From NCBI RefSeq assembly GCF_900078685.2, contig NZ_LT546166.1, positions 1,890,287 to 1,954,286 on the forward strand: a stretch of 64,000 nucleotides of DNA, read 5' to 3'. The DNA comes from Mycolicibacter icosiumassiliensis. Lineage in GTDB: Bacteria; Actinomycetota; Actinomycetes; Mycobacteriales; Mycobacteriaceae. Below the pieces are notes generated by a model, which searched no databases, was not told the DNA's origin, and was given only the letters and a program-made list of their open reading frames with translations. Positions within the stretch are counted from its first letter, which is position 1, and every line of letters starts with the position of its first letter. A program made the position numbers and the translations under genes. Of the stretch, positions 28,641 through 36,440 are shown piece by piece.

Positions 28641-29495
28641 GTGCCCGACGCCGGACGCCCCGCCCCTACGCCAGGGGCCGACCAGGATCTGTTGATCCAC
28701 TTCGAGGGCGTCTCACTGTGCCGGGACGGGCGGACGCTGGTGGGGCCGCTGGACTGGTCGGTTGAACTCGACGAACGCTGGGTGATCATCGGACCCAACG
28801 GGGCCGGCAAGACGTCGCTGCTGCGGATCGCCGCCGCCACCGAACACCCCTCGTCGGGCGCGGCCTATGTGCTCGGTGAGCGCCTGGGTCGAGTCGACAC
28901 CACCGAATTGCGGGCCAGGGTGGGTTTGAGCTCCTCGTCGCTGGCGCAGCGCATACCCGGCCAGGAAATGGTCCGCGACCTGGTTATCTCGGCGGGCTAC
29001 GCGGTGCTGGGACGGTGGCGGGAACGTTACGAGGACGTCGATCACAACCGGGCGGTCGACTTGCTGGAAAGCCTGGGTGCCGAGCACCTGGCCGACCGGA
29101 CCTACGGCACTTTGAGCGAGGGCGAACGCAAACGGGTGTTGATCGCCCGCGCCCTGATGACCGACCCCGAGCTGCTGCTGCTCGACGAACCTGCCGCCGG
29201 CCTGGACCTGGGCGGGCGCGAGGAACTTGTCGCCCGGCTGGGCGATCTGGCCGCCGACCCGGACGCCCCGGCGATCGTGCTGGTGACCCACCACGTCGAG
29301 GAGATCCCGGTCGGCTTCAGCCACTGCCTGCTGCTGGCCGAGGGCCGCGCGGTGGCCGCCGGCCTCCTCGCCGACGTACTGACCGCCGAGAACCTGTCGG
29401 CCGCATTCGGCCAGTCGATCTCGCTGGACGTCATCGACGGGCGCTACTTCGCTCGCCGGACCCGCACCCGAGCAGCCCACCGGAGGCGCGAATGA
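28641..29495 (+). CDS. ABC transporter ATP-binding protein
   Basis: 284 aa single ATPase. Walker A GPNGAGKTSLLRI, Q-loop region VGLSSSSLAQRI, signature LSEGERKRVLIARAL, Walker B LLLLDEPAAGLDLG, H-loop VTHHVEEIP. The layout fits the ModF-like / Rv3041c group. No permease gene is adjacent, so the partner is unknown or it acts in a non-transport role. GTG start 4 bp after serB2; its stop overlaps the next ATG (ATGA). Confidence 0.9.
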   Translation: MPDAGRPAPTPGADQDLLIHFEGVSLCRDGRTLVGPLDWSVELDERWVIIGPNGAGKTSLLRIAAATEHPSSGAAYVLGERLGRVDTTELRARVGLSSSSLAQRIPGQEMVRDLVISAGYAVLGRWRERYEDVDHNRAVDLLESLGAEHLADRTYGTLSEGERKRVLIARALMTDPELLLLDEPAAGLDLGGREELVARLGDLAADPDAPAIVLVTHHVEEIPVGFSHCLLLAEGRAVAAGLLADVLTAENLSAAFGQSISLDVIDGRYFARRTRTRAAHRRRE

Positions 29496-30207
29496 ACGAC
29501 CAGCAGACACCCCCGCTGCCGCCGCGGCCCGCCGCGACCGTGATGCTGCTGCGGGAGGCCACCAGCGGTGCCGGGGGCCTGGATGTGTTCCTGATGCGCC
29601 GCCACGCCGCGATGGAGTTCGCCGCCGGAGTGATGGTGTTCCCGGGGCGCTGGTGTGCGCGGCGGCACGCGAGACGTTCGAGGAATCCGGGGTGCTGTTC
29701 GCCGGCCCCGCCGCCGATTCGGAGCGGGTGGTCGCCGACGCGTCGGTCTATGCCGATTCCCGGCGTGCGCTGGCCGCGGGGGAGTTGTCTTTTGCCGACT
29801 TTCTGCGCACCGAGAAGCTGGTGCTGCACACCGAACTGCTGCGGCCGTGGGCGAACTGGGTGACGCCGGAGGCCGAGCGCACCCGCCGCTATGACACCTA
29901 CTTCTTCGTGGCCGCACTGCCGGTCGGTCAGCGTGCCGACGGCGAGAACACCGAGTCGGATCGGGCCGGCTGGCTCACTCCCGAAGCCGCGATCGAAGAC
30001 TTCTCGGCCGGGCGCAGTTTCCTGCTGCCGCCCACCTGGACCCAGCTGGATTCATTGGCCGGCCGTACCGTCGAGGCGGTGCTGGCGGTGGATCGCCAGA
30101 TCGTGGTGGTGCAACCGAACCTGGCTCGCCGCGGCGACAATTGGGAGATCGAGTTCTTCAATTCCGAGCGCTACAACGCGGCACGCGGCAAGCGGTGGCC
30201 CGGGTGA
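29492..30207 (+). pseudogene. NUDIX hydrolase (Rv3040c-like), frameshifting internal deletion
   Basis: The 5' part (29492 to about 29645) encodes PAATVMLLREAT, DVFLMRRHAAMEFAAGVMVF and PG. The reading then must move to another frame at about 29648 to continue ALVCAAARETFEESGVLFAG through to the end at 30207. In M. tuberculosis some 50 residues lie between these two parts (length about 288 aa versus about 236 codons here). The REtFEEsG half of the NUDIX box is kept but the first Gly part is lost. A real deletion or an assembly error could both explain it. It overlaps the ABC gene before it and echA17 after it. Confidence 0.75.
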
Positions 30208-30950
30208 GCGAGTTCGTATCGGTCCACACGTCCGCCGACGAGCCCGGGGTGGCCACCCTGGTGTTGTCGCGGGGGCCGACCAATGCCATGACCCGGCAGG
30301 TCTACCGGGAGATCGTCGAAGCTGCGGCCGAGGTGTCCGCACGGGACGACGTCGATGCCGTGGTGCTGTTCGGTGGGCATGAGATCTTCTGCGCCGGCGA
30401 CGACGTGCCCGAACTGCGCACCCTGATCGCCGCCGAGGCCGAGGTGTTTGCCCGTCTCCGCCAGGACGCCGTGGCGGCGGTGGAGGTGATCGCCAAGCCG
30501 ACCGTGGCGGCCGTCACCGGCTACGCGCTGGGCAGCGGTCTGGCGTTGGCGCTGGCCGCGGACTGGCGGGTCAGCGGTGACAACGTCAAGTTCGGGGCCA
30601 CTGAGATCCTGGCCGGCCTGGTAGCCGACGGTGCCGGACTTGCCCGGTTGACCCGGGTGATCGGTGCCAGCCGCGCCAAGGAACTGGCCTACAGCGGACG
30701 GTTCTTCGATGCCGAGGAGGCGCTCGCCCTGGGGCTGGTCGAGGAGATGGTGGCCCCCGACGGGGTCTACGACGCGGCGATCGCCTGGGCGCGCCGCTTC
30801 GTCGGCTCCCCGCGATCGGCGCTGGCCGCGGCCAAGGCCTCGATCGATGCCGTCGCGACGCTGCGTCCGGTCGAGCGGGCCGCCGCCGCCCACCGCCGCT
30901 ATGCCGAGGTGTTCGCCGCCGGCATCGGTGGTACCGCGGCCGCCCACTGA
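30204..30950 (+). CDS. echA17: Enoyl-CoA hydratase/isomerase family protein
   Basis: 248-aa crotonase. Oxyanion-hole segments [18 protein letters not shown] (residues about 53-70) and [20 protein letters not shown] (about 100-120) are present. The second catalytic acid position shows [15 protein letters not shown] instead of the E-xxxG-P-GG pattern of classic hydratases, so activity may differ. Role in fatty-acid degradation is inferred from family. GTG start overlapping the NUDIX stop (GTGA) fits Rv3039c. Confidence 0.88.
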   Translation: MSEFVSVHTSADEPGVATLVLSRGPTNAMTRQVYREIVEAAAEVSARDDVDAVVLFGGHEIFCAGDDVPELRTLIAAEAEVFARLRQDAVAAVEVIAKPTVAAVTGYALGSGLALALAADWRVSGDNVKFGATEILAGLVADGAGLARLTRVIGASRAKELAYSGRFFDAEEALALGLVEEMVAPDGVYDAAIAWARRFVGSPRSALAAAKASIDAVATLRPVERAAAAHRRYAEVFAAGIGGTAAAH

Positions 30951-30972
30951 ATCGCCCCACCGGCGCGTTTCG

Positions 30973-30993
30973 GGGCCGATAACGGCCCGTTTT
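30973..30993 (+). terminator. Intrinsic terminator after echA17
   Basis: Stem GGGCCG-ATAA-CGGCCC followed by GTTTTC and a T/C-rich stretch, 23 bp after the echA17 stop. This would close the long ctaD-serB2-ABC-NUDIX-echA17 run. Confidence 0.65.
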
Positions 30994-31083
30994 CATTCTC
31001 TTATCAGCTAACGTACAGTTGCGCGGCGGAAACCCGTGGTCGACGCCGGCCTGGAAAGAGATCCTGAGATCTAGGAAGAGATC

Positions 31084-32094
31084 ATGCAGCCATTTCCCGC
31101 CCGTCCCTGGACCACCGCGGTCGTCGCGCTCCTGGGCGCGGGTGCCGTCGCGGCCACTCCGCTGGTGACGCCGCTATCCGGCGCCGTCGCAATCGATGTC
31201 CTGCTCGCCGCCCAGGACATCACGATCGACCTGGTGCGACACGGTGAATCGGTAGACAACGTCGACGGCATTCTGGGAACGGTCCCGCCGGGGGCTGAGC
31301 TCACCGCGCTCGGGCAGCAGCAGGCGGCGGCAGTGGCTCCGCTGATCGCCGCTGAATTCCCGGGTGGGATCGCCGGTATCTACGCATCGGAGTTCATTCG
31401 TGCGCAGCACACCGCGCAGCCGCTCGCCGATCTTCTGGACAAGGACATCACCGTCCTTCCCGGCCTCAACGAAATCAATGCGGGCTGGTTCGACGGCCAA
31501 CACCTCAATGTTCTCACCGAGATCGCCTACGCCTTACCGACGTTTATGTGGGTCATGGGTCAGTACTGGGTGCCCATGCTGGGATCCACCGTCGACCCCA
31601 ACGGGGCGGCGTTCGACGACCGCGTCACCGACGCGATCGAAACCATCTACGGCAACACTGTCTCCGACTCGAACAACCCGCCGACCGACGTGGCGTTCGC
31701 GCACGCCGGGATGATCGCGATCTGGACGTTGATGAACGTCAAGAACCCCGACTTCGGGCTGGTCATCAACGAGTTGCTGGACACTCACAGCCCGCTGGCC
31801 AACACCGGGCAGGTCGTCATCGAGGGCAACCCCACCGACGGCTGGACGCTGGTCAGCTGGCAAGGTCACCCGGTATCGGCCACGCCGGACCTGCTCACCG
31901 GGCTCTTCGTAGACTGGCGGGACTTGAACACCGCGCCGCAGATCGCCACCTGGCACGTTCTCGAGGCGCTGCAGGGCGGTGACCAGGCCGCGATCTCGGC
32001 GGCGCTGCAGACCGGGTTCGATCAGGTCCTGACGGCCTTCGCCACGTTCCCGCAAGCCGTCATCGACACCATCACCAACGCGCTGAGCGGTTAG
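31084..32094 (+). CDS. Secreted histidine phosphatase family protein (copy 1)
   Basis: 336 aa. A signal-like N-terminus (residues 10-40) leads into the histidine phosphatase core: ITIDLVRHGESVDNVDGILG (the RHG phospho-acceptor His), YASEFIRAQHTAQPLADLL, LNEINAGWFDGQ, and VAFAHAGMIAIWTLMN (second His). The C-terminal 140 aa are shared only with the next gene. ATG with AGGAAGAG upstream. The natural substrate is unknown. The pair appears inserted between echA17 and the methyltransferase gene relative to M. tuberculosis. Confidence 0.85.
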   Translation: MQPFPARPWTTAVVALLGAGAVAATPLVTPLSGAVAIDVLLAAQDITIDLVRHGESVDNVDGILGTVPPGAELTALGQQQAAAVAPLIAAEFPGGIAGIYASEFIRAQHTAQPLADLLDKDITVLPGLNEINAGWFDGQHLNVLTEIAYALPTFMWVMGQYWVPMLGSTVDPNGAAFDDRVTDAIETIYGNTVSDSNNPPTDVAFAHAGMIAIWTLMNVKNPDFGLVINELLDTHSPLANTGQVVIEGNPTDGWTLVSWQGHPVSATPDLLTGLFVDWRDLNTAPQIATWHVLEALQGGDQAAISAALQTGFDQVLTAFATFPQAVIDTITNALSG

Positions 32095-32166
32095 CACGCG
32101 ACGGGCCGAATTCAGCGAGTCATGCATTGACATAGGAAAAACATCAAGTTACCTTCAGCGAAGGCT

Positions 32167-32189
32167 TTGCGCTACGCGTCGTAGCGTAA
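32167..32189 (+). promoter_or_regulatory. Leader hairpin before phosphatase copy 2
   Basis: TTGCGCTACG-CGT-CGTAGCGTAA forms a 10-bp stem with one wobble and a 3-nt loop, ending 32 bp before the ATG at 32222. It could attenuate read-through from copy 1 or affect translation. No T run follows. Confidence 0.4.
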
Positions 32190-32221
32190 CTGAAAGTAGG
32201 GACTCGCCGAAGGAGAAGGTC

Positions 32222-33319
32222 ATGCACCACACCCGCCCCTGGATCACCACCGGAGTCGCCGTGATCGGCGCCAGCCTCGTGGCCGTCACCCCGGTGGCTC
32301 CGATAGCCCGACCGCTGTCGCCGGTCGCCCTGTCCAAGATCCAGCTGACCGCCACCGACATGATCCTCGACCTGGTGCGCCACGGCCAGTCCGAAGACAA
32401 TGTGCACGGCATCATCGGCACGGTGCCGCCGGGTGCGCCGCTCACCGACGAGGGCGCCGCGCAGGCCGCCTACCTGGCCGACTCCAGCAATCCGCAGCAT
32501 CTCGCCGATCCGAGCTTCTACGACGGGATCTATGCGTCGGAGTTAATCCGGACCCAGCAGACCGCGGAGCACTGGCTGACTGCGGCCGGTGCCCCGGACA
32601 CACCGGTGACGGACCTGTCGGGGCTCAACGAGCTCAATGCCGGCATCTTCGAGGGCGCGTCGGAGTCCAACCGGCTGGTTGCTCTGATGTATCTGGTAGC
32701 GCCGTTGTCGTGGATCTTCGGGCAATACTGGGTGCCCCAGTTGGGCTCGACGATCGACCCGAACGGGATGGCCTTCGACGACCGGTACTCCGACGCCGTC
32801 GACCAGATCTACAACAACGGCGGCGCTGTCGGAGAAGACGGAAACCTGCACGACGTGGCGTTCTCCCACGCGGCGGCGATCACCACCTGGGTGATGATGA
32901 ACGTCAAGAACCCCGACTTCGAGCTCTACTTCAAGTCGCTGCTGCAGGGACTGCTGCCCAACACCGGCCAGGTTGTGGTCGAGGGCAACCCGACCGACGG
33001 CTGGACCTTGGTCAGTTGGAATGGGCACCACGTAGCGGAGAACCCGGGGCTGCTCACCGGGCTGTTCGTCGACTTCCGCGACGTGATGGTCGCGCCTCAG
33101 CTGGCGAGCTGGCACATCATGGAAGCACTCCAGGGTGGGAACCCGGCCGATATCAGCGCCGCGCTGCAGACCGGCTTCCATGACGTGCTCGGGGCATTCG
33201 CCGCGTTCCCGCAGTCGGTGATCGACACCATCACCGGATCTCTGGGCGACGCCGCCAGTGGCAGCGCCCAGGCGACCGGCGACGCGCTCGGTGACGCGCT
33301 GGCGTCCATCGCGATCTGA
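32222..33319 (+). CDS. Secreted histidine phosphatase family protein (copy 2)
   Basis: 365 aa, paralogue of the gene before it. Signal peptide, then MILDLVRHGQSEDNVHGIIG, YASELIRTQQTAEHWL, LNELNAGIFEGAS, VAFSHAAAITTWVMMN. Both catalytic histidines remain, though the second site reads HAA instead of HAG. The C-terminal region (GNPTDGWTLVSWNGHHV, LQTGFHDVLGAFAAFPQSVI) aligns with copy 1 and ends in an Ala/Ser-rich tail. ATG with GGAGAAGG upstream. Tandem duplication with later divergence is likely. Confidence 0.85.
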   Translation: MHHTRPWITTGVAVIGASLVAVTPVAPIARPLSPVALSKIQLTATDMILDLVRHGQSEDNVHGIIGTVPPGAPLTDEGAAQAAYLADSSNPQHLADPSFYDGIYASELIRTQQTAEHWLTAAGAPDTPVTDLSGLNELNAGIFEGASESNRLVALMYLVAPLSWIFGQYWVPQLGSTIDPNGMAFDDRYSDAVDQIYNNGGAVGEDGNLHDVAFSHAAAITTWVMMNVKNPDFELYFKSLLQGLLPNTGQVVVEGNPTDGWTLVSWNGHHVAENPGLLTGLFVDFRDVMVAPQLASWHIMEALQGGNPADISAALQTGFHDVLGAFAAFPQSVIDTITGSLGDAASGSAQATGDALGDALASIAI

Positions 33320-33332
33320 GTCCGAGCAGCCG

Positions 33333-33371
33333 CGAAGCCGGGTGTGGCGCCCCTCGCCACGCCCGGCTTCG
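33333..33371 (+). terminator. Strong 17-bp hairpin after phosphatase copy 2
   Basis: CGAAGCCGGGTGTGGCG at 33333-33349 pairs with 33355-33371 with one G-T wobble and a 5-nt loop, 13 bp after the stop. It lacks a T run, as many mycobacterial terminators do. Confidence 0.6.
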
Positions 33372-33426
33372 TCGCTCGCAATCCCCGTTAGGACACCCTG
33401 ATCGATTCCCACTAGGCTGACCCACC

Positions 33427-34395
33427 ATGACCGGTACGGACCCGACGCCGAATCCGCACGCCACCGCCGAGCAGGTGGAGGCCGCCCGGCTCGACAGCAA
33501 GCTCGCCCAGGTGCTCTACCACGACTGGGAAGCCGAGCAGTACGACGAGAAGTGGTCGATCTCCTACGACGAGCGCTGTATCGACTACGCCCGCGGCCGC
33601 TTCGACGTCATCGTGCCCGCTGCCGGCCGAGACGATCTGCCCTATGAGCGTGCGCTCGAGCTGGGCTGCGGCACCGGGTTCTTCCTGCTCAACCTGATGC
33701 AGTCCGGTGTGGCACGACGAGGATCGGTCACCGACCTGTCACCCGGCATGGTCAAAGTCGCCACCCGCAACGGCAAGAGCCTCGGCCTGGACGTCGACGG
33801 TCGCGTCGCCGACGCCGAGGGCATCCCGTACGAGGACAACACCTTCGATCTGGTGGTCGGCCATGCGGTGCTGCACCACATCCCCGACGTCGAACTGTCG
33901 CTGCGCGAGGTGATCCGGGTGCTCAAGCCCGGCGGCCGGTTCGTCTTCGCCGGCGAACCCACCACCGTCGGCAACTTCTACGCCCGCCGGCTGGCCGACC
34001 TGACCTGGAAGACCACGGTCGCCGCGATGAAGCTGCCCGGAATGGGCTCCTGGCGCCGGCCGCAGGAAGAGCTCGACGAGAATTCGCGGGCGGCTGCCCT
34101 GGAATGGATCGTCGACCTGCACACCTTCGAGCCGAGTGATCTGGAACGGATGGCGACCAACGCCGGAGCCGTGGACGTGCGCACCGCCAGCGAAGAGTTC
34201 ACCGCCGCCATGCTGGGCTGGCCGGTCCGCACCTTCGAGTCGACGGTGCCGCCGGGCAAGCTCGGTTGGGGCTGGGCGCGGTTCGCCTTCCGCAGCTGGA
34301 CGGCCCTGAGCTGGGTGGACTCCAACCTGCTGAGCCGCGTGGTGCCGAAGGGCTGGTTCTACAACGTGATGGTCACCGGGGTCAAACCGTCCTAG
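33427..34395 (+). CDS. SAM-dependent methyltransferase (Rv3038c-like)
   Basis: 322 aa class I methyltransferase. SAM motif I ALELGCGTGFFLLNLM (residues about 77-92), then VTDLSPGMVKVATRN, DAEGIPYEDNTFDLVVGHAV and LREVIRVLKPGGRFVFAGEP, the post-motifs of methyltransferase-11-type enzymes. The C-terminal half is unassigned. ATG start. It keeps the M. tuberculosis order before the Rv3037c-like gene. Substrate unknown. Confidence 0.85.
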   Translation: MTGTDPTPNPHATAEQVEAARLDSKLAQVLYHDWEAEQYDEKWSISYDERCIDYARGRFDVIVPAAGRDDLPYERALELGCGTGFFLLNLMQSGVARRGSVTDLSPGMVKVATRNGKSLGLDVDGRVADAEGIPYEDNTFDLVVGHAVLHHIPDVELSLREVIRVLKPGGRFVFAGEPTTVGNFYARRLADLTWKTTVAAMKLPGMGSWRRPQEELDENSRAAALEWIVDLHTFEPSDLERMATNAGAVDVRTASEEFTAAMLGWPVRTFESTVPPGKLGWGWARFAFRSWTALSWVDSNLLSRVVPKGWFYNVMVTGVKPS

Positions 34396-35585
34396 AGTTT
34401 CGCGCCGACGATGTCGCCTACCTGAGCTCGACGGCCGGTACCGCCGCCCTGGCCGAGGTCGCCGGCTTCGCGCTGACCGACGCCACCCGCGTCGCCGACA
34501 TCGCCGCACTGCGCGGCCGCTTCGGCGACCGGACACCCGCACTGGTCGAGACCGTGCTCTTGCGCCGGCGTGCCGCCGCCAAGCTGGCCGAGCTGCCCGG
34601 GACGTCGCAGTGGCTGTTCACCGACGAGGCACTGCAGCAGGCCAGCGCCGCACCGGTCGCGCGGCACCGGGCGCGCCGGATCGCAGCGGCCGCGCCGCAC
34701 GGCGCCGTGCATGACGTGACCTGCTCGGTCGGCACCGAGCTGGCGGCGCTGTCGGAGGTGTGCGAGCGCGTGCTGGGCAGCGACCTCGACCCGGTACGGC
34801 TGGCGATGGCGTGCCACAACCTGGGCGGGGCGGCAGTGGTGCGGGCCGACGCGCTGGCGCCGGTCAGTCGCGGCACGGTGGTGCTGGCCGACCCGGGTCG
34901 CCGCGGCGGCGGCCGACGACGCTTCGACCCCGCCGACTACCAGCCTGCCCTGGACCGGCTGCTGGACGTCTACGCAGACCGTGACATCGTCGTAAAAGTC
35001 GCTCCGGGAATCGATTTCGGGAAGGTTGAACTGCTCGGCTTCGATGGCGAGATCGAAGTCACCTCGTGGCGTGCCTCGGTACGGGAAGCCTGCCTGTGGT
35101 CACCCGGTTTGGCTGGGCCCGGGGTGCGCCGACGGGCCACGATCCTGGACCGCGACGAGCAGATCACCGACGCGGACCCGGCCGACTGCGACGTGCGCCC
35201 GGCCGGGCGGTGGATCGTCGACCCCGACGGCGCGGTGGTGCGGGCCGGACTGGTCCGTCACTACGGTGCCCGACACGGGTTGTGGCAGCTCGACCCCGAT
35301 ATCGCTTACCTGTCCGGCGACGAACTGCCGGACGGGATGCGCGGATTCGAGGTGCTCGAGACCCTGGCCTACAGCGAGAAGCGGCTGCGCCAGGTTCTGA
35401 CGGCACACGACTGCGGCAGCCTGGAAATCCTGGTTCGGGGCGTGCGGGAAGTGCAGGCCGACCCCGACGGCCTGCGCCGCCGCTTACGGCTGCGCGGGAG
35501 TCTGGCCCTCTCGGTCGTGATCACCCGGATCGGGACGGATGCCGCGGCGCGGGCCATTGCGTTCGTCTGCCGTCCGTCCCGCTGA
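34266..35585 (+). CDS. THUMP-like / class I SAM methyltransferase family protein (Rv3037c-like), start uncertain
   Basis: The conserved product runs from LEFRADDVAYLSSTAGTAAL (codon 34392) to the stop at 35583. Visible parts: HDVTCSVGTELAALSEVCER, VLGSDLDPVRLAMACHNLGG, VLADPGRRGGGRRRFDP, VVKVAPGIDF and a C-terminal THUMP-like DCGSLEILVRGVREVQADPD. No ATG, GTG or TTG lies within 54 codons after 34392; upstream the nearest is TTG 34266, deep inside the preceding gene. Codon 34389 is GTC where a GTG would make an ideal start just before the upstream stop. The homologue has been placed in the methylglucose lipopolysaccharide gene set as a methyltransferase; this is from memory. Confidence 0.78.
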   Translation: MGLGAVRLPQLDGPELGGLQPAEPRGAEGLVLQRDGHRGQTVLEFRADDVAYLSSTAGTAALAEVAGFALTDATRVADIAALRGRFGDRTPALVETVLLRRRAAAKLAELPGTSQWLFTDEALQQASAAPVARHRARRIAAAAPHGAVHDVTCSVGTELAALSEVCERVLGSDLDPVRLAMACHNLGGAAVVRADALAPVSRGTVVLADPGRRGGGRRRFDPADYQPALDRLLDVYADRDIVVKVAPGIDFGKVELLGFDGEIEVTSWRASVREACLWSPGLAGPGVRRRATILDRDEQITDADPADCDVRPAGRWIVDPDGAVVRAGLVRHYGARHGLWQLDPDIAYLSGDELPDGMRGFEVLETLAYSEKRLRQVLTAHDCGSLEILVRGVREVQADPDGLRRRLRLRGSLALSVVITRIGTDAAARAIAFVCRPSR

Positions 35586-35661
35586 GCGGCCCGGTAGGCT
35601 TACGGCTTCAGGTCATTCCTGCTTGCTGCGGCAAGGCGAGACAAAGCGAGACGAACCGACA

Positions 35662-36360
35662 ATGCGCATTCTGGTTGCCGCCCTCGTGGCGGGCGGTGCA
35701 GTAAGCAGCTGGCTGGGCATGACGGGCATGCCCTCGGTGGCTGCCGTGTCGCCCTGCGCCGAGCTGGGCGGGACGCTCGAATCCGGGCAATGCCACGTTC
35801 ACGCCTCGACCGCCAGCTACACCCTGGACATGAAATTCCCGGTCGACTACCCCGACCAGCAGACCCTGACCGACTACCTGGTGCAGAACCGCGACGGATT
35901 CCTGACCGTGGCCAAGTCGCCCGGGTCGCGCGACATGCCCTATGAAATGGACGCCACCTCCGAGCAGCACCGTTCCGGCCAGGCGCCCAAGGGAACGCAA
36001 AGCGTCGTGCTCAAGATCTTCCAGGACCTCGGCGGCCCGCAGCCGTCCACCTGGTACCAGTCCTTCAACTACGACCTGGCCACCCGCAAGCCGATCACCT
36101 TCGAGACCCTGTTCGCGCCCAACAGCAAGCCGCTGGAGGCCATCTTTCCGGTGGTCCAGCGCGATCTCGAGCGCCAGACCGGCGTGCCGGCGATCCTGAT
36201 CTCGTCGGGTTCGGGAATGGATCCGTCGCACTACCAGAACTTCGCCATCACCAACGACGAGGTGATCTTCTACTTCGCCCCCGGCGAGCTGCTGCCGATG
36301 AGCGCGGGCGCCACCTCGGTGAAGGTGCCGCGCACGGCGATCCCGGCGCTGGCGATCTGA
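35662..36360 (+). CDS. Secreted TB22.2-like protein (DUF3298-type)
   Basis: 232 aa with a signal peptide (MRILVAALVAGGAVSSWLGM, cleavage near VAA-VSP). The mature protein has two early Cys (SPCAELGG, GQCHVHAS), then the repeated beta-pattern of DUF3298-like domains: YTLDMKFPVDYPDQQTLTDY and SFNYDLATRKPITFETLFAP, ending in FAITNDEVIFYFAPGELLP. The M. tuberculosis homologue Rv3036c (TB22.2) is a secreted antigen reported to have esterase activity. ATG start. Confidence 0.85.
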   Translation: MRILVAALVAGGAVSSWLGMTGMPSVAAVSPCAELGGTLESGQCHVHASTASYTLDMKFPVDYPDQQTLTDYLVQNRDGFLTVAKSPGSRDMPYEMDATSEQHRSGQAPKGTQSVVLKIFQDLGGPQPSTWYQSFNYDLATRKPITFETLFAPNSKPLEAIFPVVQRDLERQTGVPAILISSGSGMDPSHYQNFAITNDEVIFYFAPGELLPMSAGATSVKVPRTAIPALAI

Positions 36361-36440
36361 ATTACCGCATCTGCAGGGCAGCCCGCTGTTGAGTTGTCAA
36401 TGATCGTGTTCAGTTGTGGGACATGTGATGTCTTGCCCGG

